From assembly GCF_000585395.1 (NCBI RefSeq), contig NZ_KK073875.1, forward strand, positions 3,261,307-3,325,306: a stretch of 64,000 bases of DNA, written 5' to 3'. Numbering within the stretch: the stretch's first letter is position 1; the number at the start of each line of letters is the position of its first letter. Under the pieces are notes generated by a model. It worked only from the letters and a program-made list of their open reading frames with translations. It was not told the DNA's origin and did not search any database. A program made the translations under genes and the position numbers. Source of the DNA: Saccharibacillus sacchari DSM 19268. GTDB lineage: Bacteria > Bacillota > Bacilli > Paenibacillales > Paenibacillaceae. Shown here in pieces: positions 37,130 to 46,100 of this stretch.

Positions 37130-38443
37130 ATGATGCAAGATACGCAAACGGCAACGGCAAAAACCTCAAGCACCGCGACTACGCAGCAGCGCAAGCAACC
37201 GGAAGGAATTCGATCGCTCTGGACCAGCCTTTCGTTTCGCCGACTGTTGATTTCCCGGGTCCTGTCCAACTTCGGGGATTCGGTCGACGTGATCGCTTAC
37301 AGTTGGCTGGTTTACTTGCTTACCGGGTCCAAACTATTGATGGGAACATTGTTTGCCGCGGGAACGCTGCCGACGATCGTATTGGGGATTTTTGCGGGCG
37401 TGTTGGTGGATCGGTGGTCGAACAAAAAAACGGCGATCGTCAGCGCGTTAATCCGAGGCGGAATCGTGACGGGGACGGCGCTGCTTTATGTGACGGGAAC
37501 GATTCAAATATGGCATCTGTTCGCATTATCGATGCTGCTTTCTTCGGTCGCCGCTTTTTCCAATCCGGCCATGATGTCTTGGCTGCCCCGATTGTTATCC
37601 AAAGAACAGATCATGCCGGGGAACTCGCTTATGGCTTCCGCGGCGCAAACGGCCAGGCTGGGCGGGTTCGCGCTGTCCGGCGCATTGATCGCATGGGCCG
37701 GACTCGGAGGAGCGTTCGCGCTGAATGCGTTGATGCTATTGCTATCCGCGCTAACGTTGCTTCGTATTCCGGCGATGCAGCCAGTCAAAAAGGAAACGGA
37801 TAGCGCCAGCGTATCGGTATCCGCATTCGGACAGGAATTGCGATCGGGACTGGTTTATCTGTCTCGTCAAAAAATACTGCTGATCATTATCGGGCTGGCG
37901 GCGTTCCTGAACTTTGCCGTCTCGCCGATCGAAGCTTTGGAAGCGGCTTACGTCGGGGAGCTGCTTAAGCAGGGACCCGGCGCTCTCAGCGCGCTCAGCA
38001 TCGGAATGGCAGCAGGCATGATCGTTGGCGGATTGCTGCTTGGACAGGTCGGATCTCGTGTACGAAAAGGGACGCTGATGGTGTTTGGATTTGTGTTGAT
38101 GGGGATCTCGATCGGATTGATGGTACTGCCGCCTGTCGTTGCTCAGCCGCGATTTGCTTTGATCTTCGCTTCGGCGCTATATTTGCTGCTCGGTTTGTCG
38201 ATCAATCTGATCGCTTCGCCCGCTACCGCCTATGTGATGGAGCAGACGCCGTCCGATATGCTCGGCAGGGTCGGTTCGCTGTTCAACACGCTCTGTTTGG
38301 CCGCTTTCCCGATCGGAAGCGCGTTGTCCGGAGCGGTGGCCGAACGGATACAATTGTCGCCTCTTTATCTGATCGTTTGCGCAATGGTACTGCTGCCTGC
38401 TTTGGCGATGTTGATGATCCCAAAGCTCCGTACTTTGAAATAG
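37130..38443 (+). CDS. MFS transporter, macrolide-efflux-like (MFS_3)
   Basis: 437 residues (ATG 37130, directly followed by ATG 37133, which has better spacing from GGAGGT). Twelve hydrophobic helices are visible. The loop 2-3 signature is VLVDRWSNKKTAIVSALIRGG and the N-terminal SFRRLLISRVLSNFGDSVDVIAYSWLVYLLTGS is typical of the MFS_3 group of drug-efflux proteins. The substrate is unknown. An operator-rich promoter and a following ArsR-type regulator suggest substrate-induced expression. Confidence 0.88.
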   Translation: MMQDTQTATAKTSSTATTQQRKQPEGIRSLWTSLSFRRLLISRVLSNFGDSVDVIAYSWLVYLLTGSKLLMGTLFAAGTLPTIVLGIFAGVLVDRWSNKKTAIVSALIRGGIVTGTALLYVTGTIQIWHLFALSMLLSSVAAFSNPAMMSWLPRLLSKEQIMPGNSLMASAAQTARLGGFALSGALIAWAGLGGAFALNALMLLLSALTLLRIPAMQPVKKETDSASVSVSAFGQELRSGLVYLSRQKILLIIIGLAAFLNFAVSPIEALEAAYVGELLKQGPGALSALSIGMAAGMIVGGLLLGQVGSRVRKGTLMVFGFVLMGISIGLMVLPPVVAQPRFALIFASALYLLLGLSINLIASPATAYVMEQTPSDMLGRVGSLFNTLCLAAFPIGSALSGAVAERIQLSPLYLIVCAMVLLPALAMLMIPKLRTLK

Positions 38444-38538
38444 ATGCTTTTGTGCTGCCGGTCCTTTTTCGCCTATAATGGGAAGATACGAACTTCGCGT
38501 TACGCGGAGCCGATCATGAAAAAGCGGGAGCTGGAGCA

Positions 38539-39147
38539 GTGGATAAACGAGAGAGCAAAACGCTGAACACGGTCGAAGAGATCAAAATCTATTCCGATCC
38601 TTACCGGCTGCGGATATTGAAAACCTTTTTGGATTTCGGGAGACCCGCGACGGTCAAAGAAGTAGCCGACCGGATGGGGGAAGTGCCCGCGAAGGTCTAT
38701 TATCACGTCAAAAAGCTGGAATCGATCGGACTGGTGTCCATCGACCATACCGAGATTATCAACGGGATCGTAGCCAAATATTACGATTCGTATTCCGGCC
38801 AGATCGAGATCAAAGCCGCAGAGATCGAACCGGAAATGCGCAGCGTGTACTGGTCCAACGTGCGCCGCCTGATCGCGGAACAATTCGATCAAACAAAAGA
38901 AACGTTCTTGAACCGGGTAAACGGCGACGGCGATACGGGACGTTTTATGCAGAATATCCTGTACATGAACCCCGAAGAAGCCGAAGAACTGTTCCGTCAG
39001 GTACAGAAGCTGTTCGAGCCCTACGAACGCAAACGCAGCGGCGAAGAAGTGAAAGCTTACGATCTGTTCCTGGCTTTGGGCGCGGAAAAATCCGAAGCCG
39101 ATGCGGAGAAGGATATGCCGAAAGAGGAAAAAGGGGAAGAAGATTGA
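38539..39147 (+). CDS. ArsR-type helix-turn-helix regulator
   Basis: 202 residues from GTG 38539, with GGAG upstream; no ATG exists in this frame nearby. Residues about 12-80 form a winged helix (IKIYSDPYRLRILKTFLDFGRPATVKEVADRMGEVPAKVYYHVKKLESIGLVSIDHTEIINGIVAKYY) of the ArsR/HTH_20 group. The rest is helical, with no metal-binding cysteine pair, and the C-terminus is acidic. A TATAAT (38475-38480) in the 95-bp gap suggests its own promoter in addition to read-through from the transporter gene. It probably represses the transporter through the TTAACG sites (inference). Confidence 0.82.
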   Translation: MDKRESKTLNTVEEIKIYSDPYRLRILKTFLDFGRPATVKEVADRMGEVPAKVYYHVKKLESIGLVSIDHTEIINGIVAKYYDSYSGQIEIKAAEIEPEMRSVYWSNVRRLIAEQFDQTKETFLNRVNGDGDTGRFMQNILYMNPEEAEELFRQVQKLFEPYERKRSGEEVKAYDLFLALGAEKSEADAEKDMPKEEKGEED

Positions 39148-39187
39148 GTCTGTTTTTCTCCGCATGTCGAGAAAGTCCGGCGTAACC

Positions 39188-39358
39188 GGAAGACAGGAGA
39201 CGGAGAGAGAAATTCAGTTCAAGACGCCTTTGAACTCGGAAAATTCCTTAGTTAAATCCAATCCTTTTTCCGAGTGAGACAGCGAATTGTGAAGCATTTC
39301 GAAGAAATGCACTTCGGAAGCGTATGCTGGCAATTTCTCTCGCAGTCTTTTGTCTTCC
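39188..39358 (+). repeat. Dispersed hairpin element, copy B
   Basis: The outer stem is 27 bases long with a few mismatches: GGAAGACAGGAGACGG, then AGAGAGAAATT, pairs with AATTTCTCTCGCAGTC, then TTTTGTCTTCC. Inside are GACGCCTTTGAAC, an apical stem (ACTCGGAAAA / TTTTTCCGAGT) and GTGAGACAGCG. About 50 bases with their own small hairpin (GCATTTCGAAGAAATGC) are inserted in the 3' half. It lies after the ArsR-type gene. Confidence 0.78.
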
Positions 39359-39388
39359 CGCACAAAAGTAACTTTCGAGAGCAACCTC

Positions 39389-39418
39389 AAGACGGTCAAT
39401 CCTGACCGTCTTTTTCTT
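39389..39418 (+). terminator. Intrinsic terminator
   Basis: AAGACGGTCA-ATCC-TGACCGTCTT, a perfect ten-pair stem, is followed by a T-rich run. It lies after the hairpin element B. Confidence 0.92.
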
Positions 39419-39496
39419 TTTCGAATTGAAAGCGCCTCCGCCTACGCGATATAATGAACCTTGAGTGATTCCATCTTGATTTAAAGGAGACTGTAT

Positions 39497-40528
39497 ATGT
39501 CCATGAATCCAAATGCCGGAACTCCTCCGGTATATGAAGCAAAACGCGGCGACTACAATGGAGAAGAGGCCGTTTGGCTGACATACGGCGATTACGAGGC
39601 TGCCGTACTGCCGAATGTCGGCGGCAACCTGATCGCTTTCCGCGATACCAAGCGCGGCTTCCGTTTCCTGCGCGAGCCGGAAGACATGCAGGCTTTCGTG
39701 TCCGATCCGGGCACGCACGGCATTCCGCCGCTATTCCCTCCGAACCGCTATGACGGCGGCAAGCTGAAATGGAACGGCGAAGAGTACACCTTCCCGGTGA
39801 ACGAAGAAGCGACGGGCAACTTCCTGCACGGTTACTTGCATACGCTTCCTTGGGATGTGGAAGCTTTCGGCGCGTCGGAAGCGGAAAGCTTTGTCGTGGT
39901 GGCCCATCATGTCGGCGAAGGCCATAAAATGTATGAATATTTCCCTTATGCGTTCACGCTGCGCATTCGCTATACGCTAAGCTCGCTGGGGCTGGAACAG
40001 GACGTCGCGCTCTTTAACGAATCGGGACGCAAGCTGCCTGCGCTGCTCGCTTTCCATACGGCGCTCAATGCGCCTTTCGCTGAAGAAAGCACGTCGGAAG
40101 ATTGCAAAATAAAAGTGACAATCGGGCAACGGCGCGAGCTGGACGGACGCATGCTGCCGACCGGAGGATTCCAACCGCTGACCGAATGGGAAGAAGAAAT
40201 GCGCGAAAGCGGCGTTAATCCGTATATCGATTCCATGGATAACCATTACACGGCCGTTCCGCAGGGCGGACGCAACCGTGCGGAGATTACCGATTCGCGC
40301 ATCGGCGTCAAAGTTGTGTATGATGTAGGGACGTCCTATCGTCACTGGATGATCTGGAACAGCGGAGCAGGCGGCTCGTTCATCTGTCCCGAACCGCAGG
40401 TCAATCTGGTGAACGCGCCGAATCAATCGCTGCCGAGCGAAGATATGGGATTGTTCGCAATCGAAGCGGGCGAAATTTGGCAGGCGACAAGCCGTATTTA
40501 TGCGGTAGATTTGGCAAGCGGCGTATAA
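39497..40528 (+). CDS. Aldose 1-epimerase family protein
   Basis: 343 residues behind AAAGGAGAC. It shows the galactose mutarotase layout: N-terminal EAAVLPNVGGNLIAFRDTKRGF, GIPPLFPPNRYDGGKLKWNGEEY, the histidine-bearing NFLHGYLHTLPWDV and ALLAFHTALNAPF, and the late catalytic glutamate region CPEPQVNLVNAPN. These enzymes interconvert alpha- and beta-sugars. It is longer at the N-terminus than GalM and more like the YihR/LacX group. It is followed 23 bases on by a nitroreductase gene. Confidence 0.85.
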   Translation: MSMNPNAGTPPVYEAKRGDYNGEEAVWLTYGDYEAAVLPNVGGNLIAFRDTKRGFRFLREPEDMQAFVSDPGTHGIPPLFPPNRYDGGKLKWNGEEYTFPVNEEATGNFLHGYLHTLPWDVEAFGASEAESFVVVAHHVGEGHKMYEYFPYAFTLRIRYTLSSLGLEQDVALFNESGRKLPALLAFHTALNAPFAEESTSEDCKIKVTIGQRRELDGRMLPTGGFQPLTEWEEEMRESGVNPYIDSMDNHYTAVPQGGRNRAEITDSRIGVKVVYDVGTSYRHWMIWNSGAGGSFICPEPQVNLVNAPNQSLPSEDMGLFAIEAGEIWQATSRIYAVDLASGV

Positions 40529-40551
40529 GAATATAAGAAGGAGGAATCGCA

Positions 40552-41136
40552 ATGGAACTGTCAGAAGCGATCCGTACCCGGCGCAGCGTCGGGGCAGTCA
40601 AGGATGAAAGCGTGCCGCGCGAGTTGATCGAACGCATTTTGGAAGCAGGAACGTGGGCACCGACTCACCGCAGAACGCAGCCGTGGCGATTCTTTGTTTT
40701 GCAAGGAGAAGGCCGAACCCGTCTTGCATCCGCATTGGTCGATACGGAAGCGGCGGAGAAAGGCACAAGTCCGTCCGCGGAAGAACGCGAGGAGTTATTG
40801 GCTTCCGCGCAGAAAAAAGTATCGCGTGCTCCCGTGATCATCGCGGTAGGCTGCGAGCCTGTCGACGAACCGAATATCATTCCGTTGGAGGAGACCCTTT
40901 CCGTGGGAGCGGCAATTCAAAACATGCTGCTTGAAGCTCATGCCCTGGGACTGGGGGCAGTATGGAGAAGCGGGAGTTCGTGCTACCATCCCGTGATGGC
41001 AGAGCGCTTCGGTCTGGGACCGAACGGGCAAATGCTGGGCTTTGTCCACCTCGGTTATCCGGCACGCGAACCGGGCGAAGGCAAGCGCGAGTCTTTCGAG
41101 ACGAAAACGGTCTGGATTGACGGCGCAGAAGACTGA
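40552..41136 (+). CDS. Nitroreductase family protein (YdjA-like)
   Basis: 194 residues behind AAGGAGGAA. It has an FMN-binding nitroreductase fold: MELSEAIRTRRSVGAVKDESVPRELIERILEAGTWAPTHRRTQPWRFFVL, then SVGAAIQNMLLEAHALGLGAVWRSG and LGFVHLGYPA. The short length and the THRRTQPW block fit the YdjA/TdsD group. It should reduce quinones or nitro compounds with NAD(P)H; the physiological substrate is unknown. It probably shares a transcript with the epimerase gene. Confidence 0.88.
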   Translation: MELSEAIRTRRSVGAVKDESVPRELIERILEAGTWAPTHRRTQPWRFFVLQGEGRTRLASALVDTEAAEKGTSPSAEEREELLASAQKKVSRAPVIIAVGCEPVDEPNIIPLEETLSVGAAIQNMLLEAHALGLGAVWRSGSSCYHPVMAERFGLGPNGQMLGFVHLGYPAREPGEGKRESFETKTVWIDGAED

Positions 41137-41197
41137 TTGTTTTTTACGGCATGTAAACAGTATCCCGTTTCGAACGTTGAGGGTTTGACCTTTGATC

Positions 41198-41233
41198 GGC
41201 TTCGCGTCTCTTTGGAGGCGCGGAGCCTTTTTA
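41198..41233 (+). terminator. Intrinsic terminator
   Basis: GGCTTCGCGTCTC-TTTG-GAGGCGCGGAGCC is a 13-pair stem with G-T pairs, followed by a run of T. Confidence 0.9.
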
Positions 41234-41315
41234 TTAACTTGCCAGAAACGCACCAGGTCCGGCTTTGGAGATTGTCCGATACGAAGGTATAATGAAAAAC
41301 AAGGAGATGAAGCGC

Positions 41316-42071
41316 ATGCAGGACGTATGGACCGAACCTTTCGTTGCCACGGTGACAGAATCGGACTTTGCCGGACGCATTCGTCCGTCCGCAATTCTGG
41401 CGGCGATGCAAAATGCGGCCGACCGCCATCTGGAGAATGCCGGCGTCCCTGTAGCCCGCCTGCTTGAGCGCGGGTTGGCTTGGGTACTGATGACGACTCG
41501 AGTGAAGTTGGAAAGAATGCCCCGTCTCGGAGAGGCTTTGACATTGGAGACGTGGAATAGCGGAGCGTCCGGGGTATTATGGACGCGCGACTATCGACTT
41601 TTTGGGACGGACGATCTTGAAGTCATGCGAGCTTCTACAGCTTGGACATTGGTCGATATCCATAAACGCCGCATATTGCGGCCGTCCGCGTTTCCGTTTC
41701 CGTTACCGGTCAGCAGCCGCCCTTCTTTATCCGGACCGCCGGAAAAGGTATCCACGCCCGATAAAGGAATCGAGTGGTCGGAGCCTAAGACCTACACGGT
41801 ACCTTATAGTACAGTGGACTGCTACGGTCATATGAATAATGCTCGTTATGCCGATCTATGCACCGATCTGATGAACCCGGAGCAATTACGAAATTTTGAT
41901 CTGGTTGCGTTTCGGATCACCTACAATCAGGAAGCTGCGCTGGGGGACAACATTCAACTTCGCTGCGGGCAACAAGGAAGCGAATGGTTTGTTTTCGGAG
42001 AAACGGAAACGGGACGCAAAACGTTCGAGGCGGTGTGGTCGCTTAAGCCGAAAACGAAACTTTTTAAATGA
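41316..42071 (+). CDS. Acyl-ACP thioesterase family protein
   Basis: 251 residues from ATG 41316, chosen because AAGGAG lies about ten bases upstream; a TATAAT at 41288-41293 gives a short leader. Double hot-dog layout: first hot-dog with SDFAGRIRPSAILAAMQNAADRHLE and WVLMTTRVKLERMPRLGE, second with YTVPYSTVDCYGHMNNARYADLCTDL, which holds the N-x-H type catalytic motif in HMNNARY. It releases fatty acids from acyl carrier protein. The next gene starts 14 bases after its stop. Confidence 0.9.
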   Translation: MQDVWTEPFVATVTESDFAGRIRPSAILAAMQNAADRHLENAGVPVARLLERGLAWVLMTTRVKLERMPRLGEALTLETWNSGASGVLWTRDYRLFGTDDLEVMRASTAWTLVDIHKRRILRPSAFPFPLPVSSRPSLSGPPEKVSTPDKGIEWSEPKTYTVPYSTVDCYGHMNNARYADLCTDLMNPEQLRNFDLVAFRITYNQEAALGDNIQLRCGQQGSEWFVFGETETGRKTFEAVWSLKPKTKLFK

Positions 42072-42085
42072 AAGGAGCACTCGAT

Positions 42086-42988
42086 ATGAAACAAAACAAG
42101 CTTGGCCGCTCGGAGCTTCTCGTAAGCGAGATAGGTTTTGGCTGTATGTCGATAGGCACGGAGGAGAATAAGGCGATCCGTTTGCTGCATGAAGCTCTTG
42201 ATCTCGGTATCAATTTGCTGGACACGGCAGACTTGTACGATGCGGGACGCAATGAAGAACTGGTCGGAAAAGCAATCAAGGGTCGCCGAAGCGAAGTCGT
42301 CTTGGCCACCAAAGTCGGAAACCGTCGCGTGCCGGGGCAGGAAGGTTGGGCCTGGGATGCTTCGAAAGGCTATATTCTGTCTGCGGTGAAGGACAGTCTG
42401 CGTCGGCTGGGAACGGATTATATCGACCTTTACCAACTGCACGGAGGGACGCTCGACGACCCGATCGAAGAAACGATCGAAGCTTTCGAGCAGTTGAAAC
42501 GCGAAGGCGTGATCCGTTATTACGGCATTTCATCGATTCGTCCGAATGTCGTCCGGGAATATGTATCGCGCTCGAATATCGCAAGCGTCATGAGTCAATA
42601 CAGTATTTTGGATCGCAGGCCGGAGGAAGAAATTCTGCCGCTGCTCGAAGCCAACGGCATAGGCCTGATCGCCCGCGGCCCTGTCGCAAGCGGCATGCTG
42701 GCGGAAGAAGGCGAAGGTAAGCTTGCAAAAGGTTACCTGGGGTATGCGGAAACGGAATTACGGGATTTTCGCAAAGGTATCAAGCAGGCGGCAGATCGCC
42801 CATTGACGGAAACCGCGCTGCGTTATCCATTAGCCAATCCGGCAGTCGCTTGCGTGCTGGCCGGCGCAAGTACGTCTGAGCAGCTTCGTGCCAATGCGGC
42901 AGCAGCTTCGCATTCGCCTTTGAGCCGCGCGGAGCTAGATGCGATTCGTTCCGGTGTCCCGGCTAACGTATATGCGCAGCATCGTTGA
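42086..42988 (+). CDS. Aldo/keto reductase
   Basis: 300 residues from ATG 42086 with AAAGGAG at 42071-42077 next to the stop of the thioesterase gene. It is a TIM-barrel AKR: NKLGRSELLVSEIGFGCMSIGT, INLLDTADLYDAGRNEELVGKAI with the catalytic aspartate and tyrosine, VVLATKVGNRR with the lysine and LYQLHGG with the histidine. It is NADPH-dependent by family. The substrate is unknown; co-transcription with the thioesterase is likely. Confidence 0.9.
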   Translation: MKQNKLGRSELLVSEIGFGCMSIGTEENKAIRLLHEALDLGINLLDTADLYDAGRNEELVGKAIKGRRSEVVLATKVGNRRVPGQEGWAWDASKGYILSAVKDSLRRLGTDYIDLYQLHGGTLDDPIEETIEAFEQLKREGVIRYYGISSIRPNVVREYVSRSNIASVMSQYSILDRRPEEEILPLLEANGIGLIARGPVASGMLAEEGEGKLAKGYLGYAETELRDFRKGIKQAADRPLTETALRYPLANPAVACVLAGASTSEQLRANAAAASHSPLSRAELDAIRSGVPANVYAQHR

Positions 42989-43011
42989 AAAACAGAATCA
43001 TAAAAAGAAAA

Positions 43012-43047
43012 AAGTTCCACTTCGCTTAGGTGAAGTGGGGTTTTTTT
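43012..43047 (+). terminator. Intrinsic terminator
   Basis: AAGTTCCACTTC / GAAGTGGGGTTTT forms a stem with G-T pairs over an eight-base loop and runs into seven T. Confidence 0.88.
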
Positions 43048-43188
43048 ATATGGATTAGGATAGGATATAGTTTAACGCCCCGTTAACCGTCGTCGCACGA
43101 CCCGTTAATAGAGTGATGCTAGAATGAATCAGCTTGGCAATTGAGAGACCAAAATGAGCAACGAATAGAGAGGGGAACTCCCAGAAAC

Positions 43189-46100
43189 ATGAAAATGATC
43201 TCGGCAAACAAGAAAAAATGGCCTGCGCTGCTTGCGGCCGCGGTTCTGGTAACCAGCGTCTTCCCGTCGCCTGTTCCGGCATCGGCGACTCCGGCCAACG
43301 ATAATATTGTGATTTCGCAGGTGTACGGAGGCGGCGGAAACAGCGGAGCACCCTATAAAAATGACTTTATCGAGTTGTACAATCCAACCTCTGCAACAAT
43401 CGATGTAACAGGCTGGAAGATTCGGTATGCTTCCGCGACAGCCACTTCTTTCCCAGACGATGGAGATAATATTGCCGTGCTGCAAGGCAGTATCGAATCC
43501 AACGGCTATTATTTGATTGAAGCAAGTGCAGGAACGGGAAATGCGGCTGCACTTCCAACGGCTGATCTTTCTGCGTTGTCCATAAAAATGGCTGGGACAA
43601 ACGGTAAAGTTGATCTGCTTGACAATGCCGGTAATGAAATTGATTTAGTAGGCTACGGAACAGCGAATAAATACGAAGGAACAGCTCCGACTGAAGTTCT
43701 GAGCAATACGACTGCTGCTGTAAGAGGTTCTGTGGATGGATTGGCTCCGGCGAACCGTGCCCTCGATACGGATTCGAATCGCAACGACTTTTCGGTCGCA
43801 TCGCCTGACCCGCGCAACAGCTCTTACGATTCCCTGCGCGTGCAATCCGTCGAAGCGACTCCGGCATCCGGCGCGGTTATTTCCGGAACCCAAGTTTCTC
43901 TGAAAAGCCCGACAGTATCAGCAAGTGTATATGCAGCCGTCTATGGCTCTGGCGGATCGGGAACGTACGAGCCTTATATCGGTCCGATCACCGTTACCGG
44001 CCCGACAGAAATTCGTACCTACGCGCAAGCGGAGGGAATGACGCAGAGCGAAGAGACGACGTATACATACGACTTGATTCAATCCATCAGCGTTGCGGAT
44101 GCGCGTTTGCTCAAAAAAGGCGAAAATGCGCTGACAGCAGGTATTGTAACGTTCATTAACGGCACGGAGACGTACATCCAGGATGAAACAGGCGGTATCG
44201 TTCTATACGGTTACTCGAACGGTAATATTCAAGTTGGCGACCGCGTTCAAGTCGGCGGCGTCATGGAAATCTACAACAATCTGCAAGAACTAAAGCCGGT
44301 AGACGGTTTGCCTTACGAAGTCATTGAGGAAAATACAGGCGTTCCTGATCCGAAAATTTTGACGGCAACCGACTTGTCGCCGGCTAACGGTGAAGCGCAC
44401 GAGGCGGAACTCGTGCAATTGACCGGTATCGAGATCACGGCTAAAAACCCGACCAGCAACGCCTATACGGCTACTCAAGGCGGGGAGACGTTCACGATCT
44501 TCTCCAACTCGCCGAAGCTGGCTGTAGGCAAGACTTTTGAGCGCGTAACGGGTGTCGTCAAGCAATACCAGAACGATTACCAATTAATTCCGCTGGGCGA
44601 AGATGCACTGGTGGAAGAATTGTTCTCGGTAACGGCAAACCCGCAATCCGGTAAAATCATTATCGGCGGCGAAGTTACATTGTCCAGCCCGACGGCGGAA
44701 GCGGAAATTCGCTATACACTGGATGGAAGCGAACCGACTGCATCCGGCTTGCTGTATCAAAACGCGCTCAAAGTCGAGCAAGATACAACGGTAAAAGCCA
44801 TTGCCGTGCTGAACGGCGAGCAAAGTCGCGTATACACGTTCAATTACGAAGCCGTACAACAACCGCGTATCCACGACATTCAAGGCCGTTCCCATACTTC
44901 CGAGTATGACGGTCAGAAAGTCGAAGACATCGAAGGGGTCGTGACCCAGTACGGATACACGTTCTCCAACGGCAATTACAAAGGCTTCTTCCTGCAAGAC
45001 AACAAACCGGACAACGATCCAGCGACATCCGAAGGCATCTTCGTGTATTCGACCAAAGAAGATCTGAAGCCTGCCGTGGGCGATCTGGTTCGGGTATCGG
45101 GTACGGTCAGCGAATATAATGAAGGAAGCAGTACCAACCTGACGTCCACGCAAATCTCCCTATCTTCGATTAAAAAAGTAGAAGGTGCGGTGAAAGGCGT
45201 TGACTACGAGGTTCCTCAGCCAATCGTTTTGGGGAAAGAAGGCCGCGTGATTCCGTCTTCGGTCATTGATGACGACAATATGACGGAATTCGACCCGGAA
45301 CACGATGCGATCGACTTCTACGAATCTTTGGAAGGCATGCTGGTCACGCTGCCGAGCCCAACGATTCTCAGCCCGTATTGGGTGAGCGCAGGCACGTACA
45401 ATATTGCCGCGCGCGTCGAAAACGATAGCAACGAAGTCGTTTCTCCGGCGGGCGGTCTGGTACTCAAAGAGTATCTGAACTACAATCCGCAGCGCCTGAT
45501 TATCGCTTACGGCAATCCAGGGCAAGAAGTGGGAACCGGCGATACCTTCGACGGCGACGTGACAGGCGCAATTGGTTACAATAACGCCAACTTCAAAGTC
45601 ATTCCTGCCAAGGACGGACTACCATCTATTACGGCAAGCACTCGCGGTCAGGAAACAACGGATATTGTGCCGGCAGAAGACAAACTGATAATTGCTTCTT
45701 ACAATATCGAAAACTTCTATCCGGGAACCGGAGATGCGAAAATCAAGAAGTTGGGCGAATCCATTGCCTCGAACATGAAGCGTCCGGATATTATCGGCGT
45801 TGTCGAGATGCAGGATGCGGACGGTCCGGCGAATAACGGAACCGTCGAAGCGGATGCTTCCGCATTGATTCAGGCGATCGCTCAAGCGGGCGGTCCGACT
45901 TATCTGTACACGGACGTCGCTCCGACAAACAATGAGGATGGCGGTCAGCCAGGCGGTAACATCCGCGTAGGTTTCCTTTACAATCCGGATCGCGTTCAAT
46001 TGTCCGATAGCGTCAACGATGCAAAAGGGAATGCCAAGACCGCTGCTGTTTACGATCCGACATCCGGTATGTTGAATTATAATCCGGCACGCGTTGATCC

